Below are positions 25,198 through 32,750 of a stretch of 64,000 bases of DNA, piece after piece (position 1 is the stretch's first letter; the number at the start of each line of letters is the position of its first letter). The position numbers and the translations under genes are program-made. Under the pieces are notes generated by a model. That model saw nothing but the letters and a program-made list of their open reading frames with translations, was not told where the DNA came from and did no database searches. Source of the stretch: JAEUOS01 sp965279115 (GTDB lineage: Bacteria; Pseudomonadota; Gammaproteobacteria; Burkholderiales; JAEUOS01); assembly GCA_965279115.1 (NCBI GenBank), contig OZ257137.1, forward strand, positions 6,572,001-6,636,000, in the 5' to 3' direction.

Positions 25198-25550
25198 TTC
25201 CAGTTGAAATACACCACCAGGCCGATGACGATCAGGACTGCCCAGCCCCAGCCGACGTCGGCACCAGCAGGCAGCGTGTCGAGCCTGCCGGCAAGCTGGC
25301 GGGCCTCGTCATTGGTAAGCGCGGCGACGCGTTCGCGAGCCAGCCGGGGGTCGACGCCCAGCGACTGCAACTGGCCCGTCACTTCAGCCCGCTGCACGGC
25401 CGCCACCAGTGCCGCACGGTCGGACTGCGCCGAAGCCGCGGAAGCCACCTGATCAGCACCCAGCATGCCGGCTTGCGCCAGGGGCAACTGCATCATCATC
25501 AGGCAGGCGATCAAAAGCCGGCACAGCATTCTCGTTCCCATCGATTTCAT
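25194..25550 (-). CDS. PA2779-family membrane protein
   Basis: 118 residues: a signal peptide (MMMQLPLAQA), a helical region with RAALVAAVQRAEVTGQLQSLGVDP and ALTNDEARQLAGRLDTLPAG, then a C-terminal membrane helix (WGWAVLIVIGLVVYFNWK). This is the layout of the PA2779 family, always found before a PA2778-type peptidase as here, with a 4-nt overlap. A perfect 18-bp palindrome containing the window motif lies 94 nt upstream. Confidence 0.87.
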   Translation of the reverse strand: MKSMGTRMLCRLLIACLMMMQLPLAQAGMLGADQVASAASAQSDRAALVAAVQRAEVTGQLQSLGVDPRLARERVAALTNDEARQLAGRLDTLPAGADVGWGWAVLIVIGLVVYFNWK

Positions 25551-25614
25551 GTGACTCTCCCTATCCAGTTTGACTTCGAATCGGCCACCGCTTGTGTCCG
25601 GGAACCGCCAAACC

Positions 25615-25657
25615 ATGCTGCGCCGGCAGAGTTCGTGAAGTCTGTTCGCTGCCGAAC
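25615..25657 (-). promoter_or_regulatory. Crp/Fnr-type site, PA2779/PA2778 promoter
   Basis: CTGTTCG-CTGC-CGAACAG is an 18-bp perfect palindrome around the 14-bp core at 25644-25657. The best -10-like hexamer, CAGCAT, follows on the minus strand after 23 nt rather than 22. Confidence 0.7.
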
Positions 25658-25742
25658 AGAGGTGCATTGCCCTTCCCACGCCAGCAAGTCCTGCGCGTTT
25701 GCGTACGAGAACGAACAGACATTCGCGCGGCATGCGGTCACT

Positions 25743-25756
25743 GTGTGGTCTCACAC
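25743..25756 (+). promoter_or_regulatory. Variant palindrome upstream of the DUF883 gene
   Basis: GTGTG-GTCT-CACAC has perfect symmetry but T/A instead of C/G at the inner position of each arm. It lies 71 nt upstream of the 25827 start, the same distance as other sites. No -10 hexamer is at 22 nt; TATCGG at about 16 nt is the nearest candidate. Confidence 0.5.
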
Positions 25757-25826
25757 GGCGCGCGCTGCTCGTATCGGCGGCCGGTGCATTCCCGGGTCGA
25801 TGCGACCCACCCCAACGGAGAACACA

Positions 25827-26192
25827 ATGGAAATCACTTCCCGCCCCGCCTCGTCTTTCCCGACCGATTCGGTCAACTCGGGATCCCCCCTGAACCGCGC
25901 TGCAGCCGGCATGAACGGCGCGGTCGACCGCATGGCCGTGGCTGCCGATGGCGCGGCGGCCCAGATCAGCCCGGCGATCGAGCGCGCGGCGACGATCGCG
26001 CACCAGGCCGTAGCCAAGGCCGCCAGCGTGGCCGGGCCCGCAGCCGACTGGATCAGCCACCAGGGTGAAAGCCTCGATGCCGCGCGCCAGAAAGCGATCC
26101 AGAGCGCCGGCGATACCGTACGCGCCAATCCCTGGAAGACCGTCGGCATCGCCGTGCTGGCCGGCTTCGTGCTGAGCCGTTACCTGCGCTAG
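25827..26192 (+). CDS. DUF883/ElaB/YqjD-family inner-membrane stress protein
   Basis: 121 residues: a long amphipathic helical region (AAGMNGAVDRMAVAADGAAA, then GESLDAARQKAIQSAGDTVRANPWK) followed by a C-terminal hydrophobic anchor (TVGIAVLAGFVLSRYLR). This is the architecture of ElaB/YqjD proteins, which in E. coli bind stationary-phase ribosomes at the membrane. That function is not proven for this divergent member. CGGAGAAC precedes the ATG. Confidence 0.87.
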   Translation: MEITSRPASSFPTDSVNSGSPLNRAAAGMNGAVDRMAVAADGAAAQISPAIERAATIAHQAVAKAASVAGPAADWISHQGESLDAARQKAIQSAGDTVRANPWKTVGIAVLAGFVLSRYLR

Positions 26193-26264
26193 TGCAACGA
26201 CGTGCGCGCCGCCGGATACGCGTGGCGCGTGCGCACCCTCAAGAAAACCGAGAAAGGAATTCAC

Positions 26265-26651
26265 ATGAAATCGATCAGGCCATGGTGCCTACATGCGCTC
26301 TTCGCCACCGCCGGGTTGGCGATGCCGGCATGGGCTTTCGCCGCCGACACCGCAAGCACGCCGCAGTCACGCTTCCAGGCGGAAATGGCGATCTGCGACA
26401 GCGGACGCTCCAACCAGGACGTCGCCACCTGCCGTATCGAGGCGCGCAACGCCCTGGCCGCAGCCAGGACGGGCAGCCTCACCGACGCGCCCGGGGAATA
26501 CAAGGGCAACGCGGCGCAGCGCTGCGAGGCCCTTGAAGGTGTCGAGTTCCAGGCCTGCCTGGCGCGCATGCGCGGTGAAGGCAGCGTCGAAGGCAGCGTA
26601 TCGGCCGGCGGTTTGCTGCGCGAAAACGTGACCATCGTACCGGCCAAATAG
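26265..26651 (+). CDS. Exported small protein with four cysteines, function unknown
   Basis: 128 residues with a signal peptide (cleavage near WAFAAD). The mature part has Cys in EMAICDSG, VATCRIEARN, QRCEALEG and FQACLARMRGEG, probably two disulfides. GAAAGGAATTCAC precedes the ATG. It follows the DUF883 gene by 72 nt and ends at a strong terminator, so the two probably form one operon. No family was recognised. Confidence 0.7.
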   Translation: MKSIRPWCLHALFATAGLAMPAWAFAADTASTPQSRFQAEMAICDSGRSNQDVATCRIEARNALAAARTGSLTDAPGEYKGNAAQRCEALEGVEFQACLARMRGEGSVEGSVSAGGLLRENVTIVPAK

Positions 26652-26655
26652 GAAA

Positions 26656-26694
26656 CTCCCGCACGGCGGGCCTCATCGGCCCGCCGTGCGGGAG
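26656..26694. terminator. Strong bidirectional terminator
   Basis: 17-bp perfect arms (CTCCCGCACGGCGGGCC and its complement) with a 5-nt loop, then TCTTTC. It lies between the convergent operons ending at 26651 (+) and 26744 (-). Confidence 0.9.
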
Positions 26695-26743
26695 TCTTTC
26701 GTGCAGGACTTGCGCAGCATGGCACCAGGCGGCGCCGTGCTGG

Positions 26744-26962
26744 CTACTTGGCGTGTTCCTGCTCCTTCATGCCCTTTTGCCATTCGGACAGCTGCTTCTC
26801 GGCCGCTTCCTTGGTGATCCCGTAGGCCTCCTGGATCTTGCCCGCGAGGTGGTCACGCTGGCCGGCGACGACGTCGAGCTGATCGTCGGTGAGCTTGCCC
26901 CATTGCACCTTGGCGTTGCCCTTGAATTGCTTCCAGTTGCCTTCGATTTGGTCCCAGTTCAT
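26744..26962 (-). CDS. CsbD-family stress protein (72 aa)
   Basis: 72 residues starting MNWDQIEGNWKQFKGNAK, then KVQWGKLTDDQLDVVAGQRD and GKIQEAYGITKEAAEKQL, the full CsbD signature with an added WQKGMKEQEHAK tail. CsbD proteins are small, soluble and induced by general stress; the mechanism is unknown. It is last in a minus-strand operon that appears to start at 27977. A second CsbD gene lies at 63751-63966. Confidence 0.95.
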   Translation of the reverse strand: MNWDQIEGNWKQFKGNAKVQWGKLTDDQLDVVAGQRDHLAGKIQEAYGITKEAAEKQLSEWQKGMKEQEHAK

Positions 26963-27036
26963 GCGCGTTTCCTTCAGGTTGGATTCATTGGCGGCACCGC
27001 AATGACGCGGCGCCGTGCCCTGCACCTGCGGGTTGC

Positions 27037-27588
27037 TCAGGTCTTGCCGTACTTGCTCTTGGCCGATGCGACACAGCTGGTCTTGGCCACCCCGGCCATC
27101 GCATCGCATTTCTCGGCGGCGACCTTGTATTCGGCGTCGCGCTTGTCGTCGCTGGCCTCGACCTTGGCGTCGCCGATCTTGCTGTCGCGTTTGGCATTGG
27201 CAAGCGCAGCGGTCTCGACCGACTTGGCCTCCTTGACGCACACGTCCTTGTCGTTGCCGGCCTTGTCGTCGCATTTTTCCTTGGCCACGGCATAGCTGCT
27301 CTTGGCGGCGGTGACGAGAGCCGCGGTCTTGTCCTTGGGCTTGCCGGTGTAGGCGAACTCATGGTCCGCCAGACCGGTCTTTTCCTTGCCCTTGGCTTCG
27401 GCGACGCAAACGTCCTTGGCGTTGGCGGCCAGCGAATCACACGCCGCCTTGGCGGCCTTGTATTCGGCGCCGATGCGCGTCTTGCCTTCCTTGTATTCCG
27501 CCTTTGTCATGGCGGCCGCATGCGCGACCGGAATGGCGAGCATGGCGATAGCCAGCAGTGATGCCTTGAAACCGGGGATCTTGTTCAT
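27037..27588 (-). CDS. Exported Lys/Ala-rich protein with three Cys-pair repeats
   Basis: 183 residues: a signal peptide (cleavage near AHAAA), then repeated helical units, each carrying a Cys pair: ACDSLAANAKDVCV, KCDDKAGNDKDVCV and KCDAMAGVAKTSCV. Each pair probably forms a disulfide bracing a helical hairpin. Lys, Ala and Asp dominate. Similar exported proteins with repeated YKxAKxxCD motifs occur beside CsbD and BON genes in betaproteobacteria; no function is established. ATG at 27588. Confidence 0.8.
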   Translation of the reverse strand: MNKIPGFKASLLAIAMLAIPVAHAAAMTKAEYKEGKTRIGAEYKAAKAACDSLAANAKDVCVAEAKGKEKTGLADHEFAYTGKPKDKTAALVTAAKSSYAVAKEKCDDKAGNDKDVCVKEAKSVETAALANAKRDSKIGDAKVEASDDKRDAEYKVAAEKCDAMAGVAKTSCVASAKSKYGKT

Positions 27589-27642
27589 GTGATTCCTTTG
27601 GTGGTGGATAAAACTGCGGTAACTGCAAATGGCGCGCACTTG

Positions 27643-27801
27643 CTATTGGTCGAAATGCATGCCATCGAGTGCATCAAGCGCGTTCAGCGCCTGGCGTGAA
27701 TCCACCAGCGCTAGCCAGGCCCATACCGCCACGCCTGCCAATGCAAGCGCAGAAAGGGTGGCGACCGGCAGAACCGCCGACTGTTCGGCTTCGCCGTTCA
27801 T
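27643..27801 (-). CDS. Small single-pass membrane protein (52 aa)
   Basis: 52 residues: a polar start (MNGEAEQS), one membrane helix (LPVATLSALALAGVAVWAWLALV) and a soluble tail ending MHFDQ. Its ATG overlaps the TGA of the 59-aa gene (ATGA, 27798-27801), which strongly supports real, coupled translation. No family was recognised. It lies 54 nt before the Cys-repeat protein gene. Confidence 0.7.
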   Translation of the reverse strand: MNGEAEQSAVLPVATLSALALAGVAVWAWLALVDSRQALNALDALDGMHFDQ

Positions 27802-27977
27802 GGCGCGAGCGGCGCGTTGGCGCGCGGTCTGCCCTTGTCTTCACTCGCGTCAGGCGCCTCCATGCTCGTCCCGGTTCTGGCTGTTTCCGGGGGTGGTGCG
27901 CCTTCCGAGGTGAAATCGGACTTTTCCTGCGTCAATGTCTTTTGCCGCAACGGCGGCATCGGCGGGGTACGGTGCAT
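27798..27977 (-). CDS. Small Pro/Thr/Glu-rich protein (59 aa)
   Basis: 59 residues, hydrophilic and probably disordered (MPPLRQKTLTQEKSDF, EGAPPPETARTG). CAGGAG lies before the ATG, and a perfect copy of the window palindrome with -10 box lies 73 nt upstream. It is coupled by ATGA overlap to the 52-aa membrane protein. It appears to be first in a four-gene stress operon ending with csbD. Confidence 0.65.
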   Translation of the reverse strand: MHRTPPMPPLRQKTLTQEKSDFTSEGAPPPETARTGTSMEAPDASEDKGRPRANAPLAP

Positions 27978-28021
27978 GCGGTGTGCTCCTGAAAGGCCGC
28001 CATTGGCGGACGTCGGGTGCC

Positions 28022-28063
28022 ATTTGGCCATCGGGCCCCGCGCACGTCTGTGCGCCTTCGCAC
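28022..28063 (-). promoter_or_regulatory. Crp/Fnr-type site with -10 box, csbD operon promoter
   Basis: GTGCG-CCTT-CGCAC (28050-28063) with CCAAAT (28027-28022) after 22 nt on the minus strand. AGAC directly follows the downstream half, as at several other copies. The site is 73 nt from the 27977 start. Confidence 0.72.
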
Positions 28064-28130
28064 GCTGCTCGCGTGACGGGCCGCGACGATCCTCGCCGCA
28101 GCCAGATGAATTCCGGTTTGGCGGAAACCC

Positions 28131-28538
28131 TTAGCCCGTGCCGATCCGGTCCATCGCGAACTTGCCGGCCGCAGCGCCGGCTGCGCTGATCAGGCTGCCC
28201 CATGCGATGTCAAGAACCGAAAGTCCGACCGGCCAACCCTTGAGGGTGGCCAGATTGGTGAGGTCATAGGTGGCGTAGGCGAAAGCCCCGAGCATCGCAC
28301 CGGCGAGCAGGGTGGCGCCCATGCGGGCGGCAGGAAGGGTCGGCACGACCGCGAAGACCATCAGCCCGGTTGCATACACCAGGTAGAAAAGCAGCCCGAC
28401 CGCAAGGCTCGGCTTTTCGGCCAGCAAATGGCCGATTGCCTGCTGGTAATACGAACGCGCGACCAAGCCAAGCCACAGCAGGTCGAGGGCGAGCAGCACG
28501 GCGAGTACTGCGGCGTAGCCTGAAAGATATCTGGTCAT
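28131..28538 (-). CDS. DUF2177-family membrane protein
   Basis: 135 residues with four membrane helices: YAAVLAVLLALDLLWLGLVA, GLLFYLVYATGLMVFAVV, a Gly/Ala-rich helix with GAFAYATYDLTNLATLKGWP, and DIAWGSLISAAGAAAG. The DLLWLG and YDLTNLATLKGWP motifs are characteristic of DUF2177. Function unknown. No copy of the palindrome is oriented towards it. Confidence 0.88.
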   Translation of the reverse strand: MTRYLSGYAAVLAVLLALDLLWLGLVARSYYQQAIGHLLAEKPSLAVGLLFYLVYATGLMVFAVVPTLPAARMGATLLAGAMLGAFAYATYDLTNLATLKGWPVGLSVLDIAWGSLISAAGAAAGKFAMDRIGTG

Positions 28539-28672
28539 GAAGTCGTGATCCCCATCGTCAGGTTTTATTGCAACACATGCGGATTGATGAAGCCGGGTGG
28601 CTCCGGTGGAAATATGCCGCGCTTGCGCCCGGCCATCTGTACGCCGGGCCACCCGGCCAGGGAGCGGCCAGC

Positions 28673-28714
28673 GTATGCCAGCGAACAGACCGAAGCCCCG
28701 CTCGGGCTGATGCT
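28673..28714 (+). promoter_or_regulatory. Crp/Fnr-type site with -10 box, glycine-zipper/BON operon
   Basis: GTATG-CCAG-CGAAC followed by AGAC and, after 22 nt, GATGCT (28709-28714). The downstream half is perfect and the upstream half has two mismatches. The site is 63 nt from the 28749 start. Confidence 0.62.
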
Positions 28715-28748
28715 TGCAGCCTCGCTTCCCCATCGACCGGAATCCAGC

Positions 28749-29312
28749 ATGCCAACCATCATCGCCGGGCACTTCCAGCTGCAATCCAGGGCTGAAGAGG
28801 CCCTGGCCGCGCTCGGCGCGGCCGGGTTTGACAAGAAACACCTCGCGTCGTTCTACGTAAGCCCTGCCGGGCAGCATGACCTCACCCCGGTGGGCGGTGA
28901 CGAGGTTGCCTCGGTCGGCATGGAGGCCGCGTCCAGCGGGGCGGTATCGGGCGCAGCCATCGGCGGCGCCATCGGTACCGCCATGGGACTGGCGGCAATG
29001 GAAGAATTCGGCCCCAGCGCGGCCCTCGTGGCCGGCGGCGTCGGTGCCTATTTCGGCACGCTCCTGGGCGCGGTCGGAAACATGCATGACAAGCCCGGTA
29101 CAAGCGCGGATGCCGCGCGCACCGCGAACTTGCGGCGGCAGTCCGGCATGCAGGTCGCCGCACTGGCGCCCGGGCAGGCCGAACAGGCCAGCGCAGTCAG
29201 CATCCTGCGTTCGCACGGTGCGACCGATATCGAAAAGCCCGAAGGCAGCATCGTCGCCGGCGACTGGCTGGATTTCGACCCGCTCTCGCCTTTGCGCCGC
29301 GTTCCGGCATGA
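28749..29312 (+). CDS. Glycine-zipper general-stress-like protein
   Basis: 187 residues. An N-terminal domain (MPTIIAGHFQLQSRAEEALAALGAAGF) resembles the alpha/beta fold of general-stress proteins that begin with a sequence-divergent ferredoxin-like unit. The middle is a Gly/Ala zipper (SGAVSGAAIGGAIGTAMGLAA and LVAGGVGAYFGTLLGAVG) able to form a membrane hairpin. The C-terminal unit repeats the N-terminal theme (VAALAPGQAEQASAVSILRSHGATDIEK). It is first in an operon with two BON genes. Confidence 0.75.
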   Translation: MPTIIAGHFQLQSRAEEALAALGAAGFDKKHLASFYVSPAGQHDLTPVGGDEVASVGMEAASSGAVSGAAIGGAIGTAMGLAAMEEFGPSAALVAGGVGAYFGTLLGAVGNMHDKPGTSADAARTANLRRQSGMQVAALAPGQAEQASAVSILRSHGATDIEKPEGSIVAGDWLDFDPLSPLRRVPA

Positions 29313-29364
29313 AGCCACCGACTTCGCATTCGATCACACCAACCGTATTTTCAGGATCTGAAAA

Positions 29365-29664
29365 ATGAAAACCGAAACACACAACCCGGCCGGCGATACC
29401 TTCAGGGCATTCTCCATCCACGCATCAGGAGCCCGCGCCGGACAAGCCGACCCGATGGATCGCGGACTGGTCACCAACGCCACCCATGCCCTGGCGTGGC
29501 TGATCGGCCTGCCGGGCGTGAGCCTGCACATCGCGGTGGAACACCGCTGGGTCACCTTGTCCGGCCAGGTCGACTGGGACTATCAACGTTGCGCCGCCGT
29601 CCGCGCCATGCAGCAACTGCGCGATGTCGCCGGCGTGGACGATCACATCACCCTGAAGCCCTGA
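29365..29664 (+). CDS. Single BON-domain protein (99 aa)
   Basis: 99 residues, no signal peptide. The BON domain occupies residues 38-99, with VEHRWVTLSGQVDWDYQR and GVDDHITLKP. It closely resembles the middle BON of the next gene (GGWVTLSGEVEWEYQR, ISDHVTLKP), which suggests duplication. BON domains are linked with membrane or osmotic protection. It is second in the operon from 28749. Confidence 0.87.
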   Translation: MKTETHNPAGDTFRAFSIHASGARAGQADPMDRGLVTNATHALAWLIGLPGVSLHIAVEHRWVTLSGQVDWDYQRCAAVRAMQQLRDVAGVDDHITLKP

Positions 29665-29716
29665 ACCGTCTTCACCACCGCAGCACAACGAGCACAATCA
29701 CAAGGATCGCCTTGAA

Positions 29717-30370
29717 ATGAAAACCGACCTGCAACTGCAACAGGACGTCATCGCCGAACTCAAATGGGAGCCATCCATCAATGCCGCCCTGATCGGAGTT
29801 GAAGTCAGTAACGGCGTCGTAACGCTGACCGGCCACGTCGACAGCTTCGCCGAAAAATGGAGCGCCGAGCAGGCCACCGAGCGCGTTTCCGGCGTCGCGG
29901 CATTGGCCGTTGAAATGGACGTCAACCTGCCAGGAGCATCCCGGCGCCACGACAGTGACATCGCCAGCAGCGCGGAAAACGTGTTGCTGTGGCTCACCTA
30001 CCTGCCCAACGAAAGCGTCAAGGTAAAGGTCGAAGGCGGCTGGGTCACCCTTTCCGGCGAGGTCGAATGGGAGTACCAGCGCCGCGCCGCCGCCAACGCC
30101 GTGCGCAACCTGATGGGCGTCACCGGCATCAGTGACCATGTCACCCTCAAGCCGCGTACTTCCGTGGCCAGCGTCAAGTCCGACATCGAGGCGGCGCTCA
30201 AGCGTCGTGCCGCGTCGGACGCGCAGGCCATCGCCGTGGAAGTCCGCGGCAGCGACGTCACACTGTCGGGCAATGTGAGCAGCTGGGCGGAGCGCTCCCT
30301 GGCGCGGCGCGCGGCCTCGGATACGCCCGGGGTCCGCAACGTGGTCGACAATATGATCGTTTCATATTGA
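29717..30370 (+). CDS. Triple BON-domain protein
   Basis: 217 residues with three BON domains: 1-75 (VSNGVVTLTGHVDSFAEK), 80-147 (VEGGWVTLSGEVEWEYQR) and 150-217 (VRGSDVTLSGNVSSWAER, VRNVVDNMIVSY). No signal peptide, so probably cytoplasmic like other three-BON proteins. AAGGATCGCCTTGAA precedes the ATG. Last gene of the operon. Confidence 0.92.
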   Translation: MKTDLQLQQDVIAELKWEPSINAALIGVEVSNGVVTLTGHVDSFAEKWSAEQATERVSGVAALAVEMDVNLPGASRRHDSDIASSAENVLLWLTYLPNESVKVKVEGGWVTLSGEVEWEYQRRAAANAVRNLMGVTGISDHVTLKPRTSVASVKSDIEAALKRRAASDAQAIAVEVRGSDVTLSGNVSSWAERSLARRAASDTPGVRNVVDNMIVSY

Positions 30371-30472
30371 TGCCTGGGCCGCGCAGGCGACGGATCGGCT
30401 CGTGTCCCTGCAACCGCTGAATGAATGCACTCAGGAAACAGGTCGGGCGGTGGCCGCCCGACCGTTCAGACT

Positions 30473-30628
30473 TCAGCGGGCGCCCTTGTGGTCCTTCTGG
30501 CCGTCGTTCTTGTGCCGGCCTGCGACCTCAAGCACCTCGGCCTTCTGCTTTTGCATCTTCGTCTGGTCCAAAGCGGGCGGTGGTACCGGACCCGCCTTGC
30601 GTTTGGGCGGCTTAGGGGGAGCAAGCAT
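30473..30628 (-). CDS. Small Lys/Pro-rich basic protein (51 aa)
   Basis: 51 residues, MLAPPKPPKRKAGPVPPPAL then DQTKMQKQKAEVLEVAGRHK, ending in a Lys/Asp/Gly-rich tail. It is strongly basic and probably disordered. GGAG lies 7 nt before the ATG and a perfect palindrome with -10 box lies 88 nt upstream, which supports a real gene. No family was recognised. Confidence 0.55.
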   Translation of the reverse strand: MLAPPKPPKRKAGPVPPPALDQTKMQKQKAEVLEVAGRHKNDGQKDHKGAR

Positions 30629-30687
30629 GGATGGTCTCCAGTCAATGGGTTGGGGCGAAACGCCGGGTGTACCAACACCCGCAACCA

Positions 30688-30729
30688 ACCCTATCGCGGA
30701 TCGGCGCGCGTTTCCGTGCGGCCTCGCAC
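30688..30729 (-). promoter_or_regulatory. Crp/Fnr-type site with -10 box, basic-protein promoter
   Basis: GTGCG-GCCT-CGCAC (30716-30729), then on the minus strand 22 nt and TAGGGT (30693-30688). It is 4 nt from the next site, which faces the other way. Confidence 0.72.
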
Positions 30730-30732
30730 ATT

Positions 30733-30774
30733 GTTCGAAAGCACACAGACAAGTGTTCCTGCCTGCAATTCAAT
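30733..30774 (+). promoter_or_regulatory. Crp/Fnr-type site with -10 box, PGDP-repeat gene
   Basis: GTTCG-AAAG-CACAC with one mismatch in the downstream half, followed by AGAC and, after 22 nt, TTCAAT (30769-30774). It points at the 30858 gene. Confidence 0.6.
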
Positions 30775-30857
30775 GAGACCCTGGCCGGACGCAGGCGGTC
30801 CGATCCCGGCCGCCACATGCAGCACCTGAAACGCAACATTCCAACGGAGGTTTCGCC

Positions 30858-31184
30858 ATGATCAGTCGCCCTACCCTCAAGCTGCCTGCCAGGACTGGCG
30901 CCAGGTCCACCCCGCGGTCTTCCCACCCGGTCGACTCCGGTCATGGTCCGGGCGATCCCGGCCAGGCGCCCGGCGATCCGATCGAACCTGATCACGGCCC
31001 GGGTGATCCGGTGGAGCCCGGCCCGGGCGATCCGGTCAGCCCTGACCAGGGTCCCCGTGACATGGCGGGGCCGGTTCATCACGTTCGTTACCCGCTCCTG
31101 AAAGCCTTCTGGCGCGACCTGGCGCCAACTCCGGCAGTCGTATCGACCGTTCGTCGCCGGCCGAGAATGCTCGAGTCGAACTAG
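30858..31184 (+). CDS. PGDP-repeat low-complexity protein (108 aa)
   Basis: 108 residues. The middle (about 25-70) is a degenerate repeat of GPGDP/APGDP/EPGPGDP units; the ends are basic. No signal peptide or membrane helix. AACGGAGG lies 9 nt before the ATG and a motif-bearing promoter lies upstream, so translation is likely. Function unknown; its repeats suggest an extended, disordered chain. Confidence 0.6.
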   Translation: MISRPTLKLPARTGARSTPRSSHPVDSGHGPGDPGQAPGDPIEPDHGPGDPVEPGPGDPVSPDQGPRDMAGPVHHVRYPLLKAFWRDLAPTPAVVSTVRRRPRMLESN

Positions 31185-31214
31185 CCCTGGCGGGCGGCGC
31201 CGGACACTTTGCGC

Positions 31215-32687
31215 TCAGCCCAGGCGCAAGGCCACGTAGATCTTCATCTTGCCGCGCTGTATCAGGACCGCCGCGGCCTTGTCCGAGCTTGCAACCGCCG
31301 CGCTGGCCGCGGCGACAGTGGTGACCGGCAGACCATCGATGGCCAGCAGGACATCGCCTGCAAGCACGCCCGCGCGGGCCGCCACACCGGTCACACTTTC
31401 GACCAGCAGACCGGCCGCGATACCGGATTCGCGTTTTTCGTCCGCTTGCAATGGCCGCAAAGCCATGCCCAGACGGCCTCCCGCGGCAGGAGGGGCGACA
31501 GCGTCCGGTTTGGACAATGCCGGCCTGGCGTCATCCAGGCTTGCGCGCAAGGTGCGGCGTGCCCCCCGACGCCACACGCCCAATTCGATTTGTTCACCGG
31601 GCTGGGCGAGTGCGACCAGCGCCGGCAGGTCGGCTGACAGGTCGACCTCCTTGCCGTTTACCAACAGCACCACGTCGCCGCTCAGGAGCCCGGCCTTCTC
31701 CGCGGCGCTCCCCGCGGAGACATCCGACACCAGCGCGCCCGCCGGCCGATCGAGCTTGAACGCCTCGGCCATGGTCTGGTTCACTTCCTGGACCGATACA
31801 CCGAGGCGGGCATGGCGCACCCGGCCGGTGGCGAGTATCTGCTTCTGTACCCGCAGCGCCACTTCGATCGGGATGGCGAACGAGAGTCCCTGATACCCGC
31901 CACTGAGCGAATAGATCTGCGAATTGATGCCCACCACTTCGCCGCGCATGTTGATCAGCGGCCCGCCGGAATTGCCCGGATTGATCGCGGCGTCGGTCTG
32001 GATGAAGGCCACCGAACTCGTGCCGGGCAAGGCGCGCCGCGTCGCGCTGATCACCCCGGCAGTCACGGTACTGGCAAATCCGAAGGGGGAACCGATGGCG
32101 AGCACCCATTCACCGACCCGCGGCGACTGTGGGGCCACCAGCGACACCGCCGGCAGGCCGCGCGCCTCGATTTTCAATACCGCGATGTCGGTGAGCTTGT
32201 CGCTGCCCAGCACCTTGGCGATGAATTCGCGACGATCGGTCAGCTTGACCAGCACTTCGTCGGCATCGGCCACCACGTGCGCGTTGGTCAGGATCAGGCC
32301 ATCCGCCCGCACGATGAACCCCGACCCCTCGCCGCGCACCGGCAGGCGTATTTGCGGCGGCAAGCCGCCAAAGCGCTGCTGGAAATTGCGCAGGAAGTCG
32401 CGCATCGCGTCCTCCTCTTCCGGCGCCTGCGGATCCGCGCCGGTCCCGGCATCGTCGACGGTGGAAACCTTGCGTGTTCCGGTGACACTGATGTTCACGA
32501 CCATGGGCGCGAAGCGCGCCGCAATGCCGGCCGTGTCCGGCGCGACCGCGAATGGCGCAGGCGGCGCCATCGGCGCAGCCCCTCCCTGCGCACCAGCCGG
32601 CGGGTTCAAGACCAGCGTCGTCAACGCGAACGCCAGAAGGCCTGCCCCGGCGCAGCTCAGGCTGCGCGTGAGGAAATTGATGTGCAT
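31215..32687 (-). CDS. Periplasmic HtrA/Do-family serine protease with two PDZ domains
   Basis: 490 residues. The signal peptide or membrane anchor is residues 1-35. The trypsin-like domain (about 50-285) has the catalytic triad His137 (LTNAHVV), Asp167 (LTDIAVLKI) and Ser240 (INPGNSGGPL). PDZ1 spans about 290-375 (RHARLGVSVQEV) and PDZ2 about 405-485 (GLLVESVTGVAARAGV). A protease-chaperone for misfolded envelope proteins, of the DegQ/MucD type. Last of the BON-PRC-HtrA operon. Confidence 0.94.
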   Translation of the reverse strand: MHINFLTRSLSCAGAGLLAFALTTLVLNPPAGAQGGAAPMAPPAPFAVAPDTAGIAARFAPMVVNISVTGTRKVSTVDDAGTGADPQAPEEEDAMRDFLRNFQQRFGGLPPQIRLPVRGEGSGFIVRADGLILTNAHVVADADEVLVKLTDRREFIAKVLGSDKLTDIAVLKIEARGLPAVSLVAPQSPRVGEWVLAIGSPFGFASTVTAGVISATRRALPGTSSVAFIQTDAAINPGNSGGPLINMRGEVVGINSQIYSLSGGYQGLSFAIPIEVALRVQKQILATGRVRHARLGVSVQEVNQTMAEAFKLDRPAGALVSDVSAGSAAEKAGLLSGDVVLLVNGKEVDLSADLPALVALAQPGEQIELGVWRRGARRTLRASLDDARPALSKPDAVAPPAAGGRLGMALRPLQADEKRESGIAAGLLVESVTGVAARAGVLAGDVLLAIDGLPVTTVAAASAAVASSDKAAAVLIQRGKMKIYVALRLG

Positions 32688-32750
32688 GACGACTCCGATA
32701 CGGGTTGAATGCCGTCTGCCGCGCCGCGCCGAAAGCCCGGCGGCGCAACC

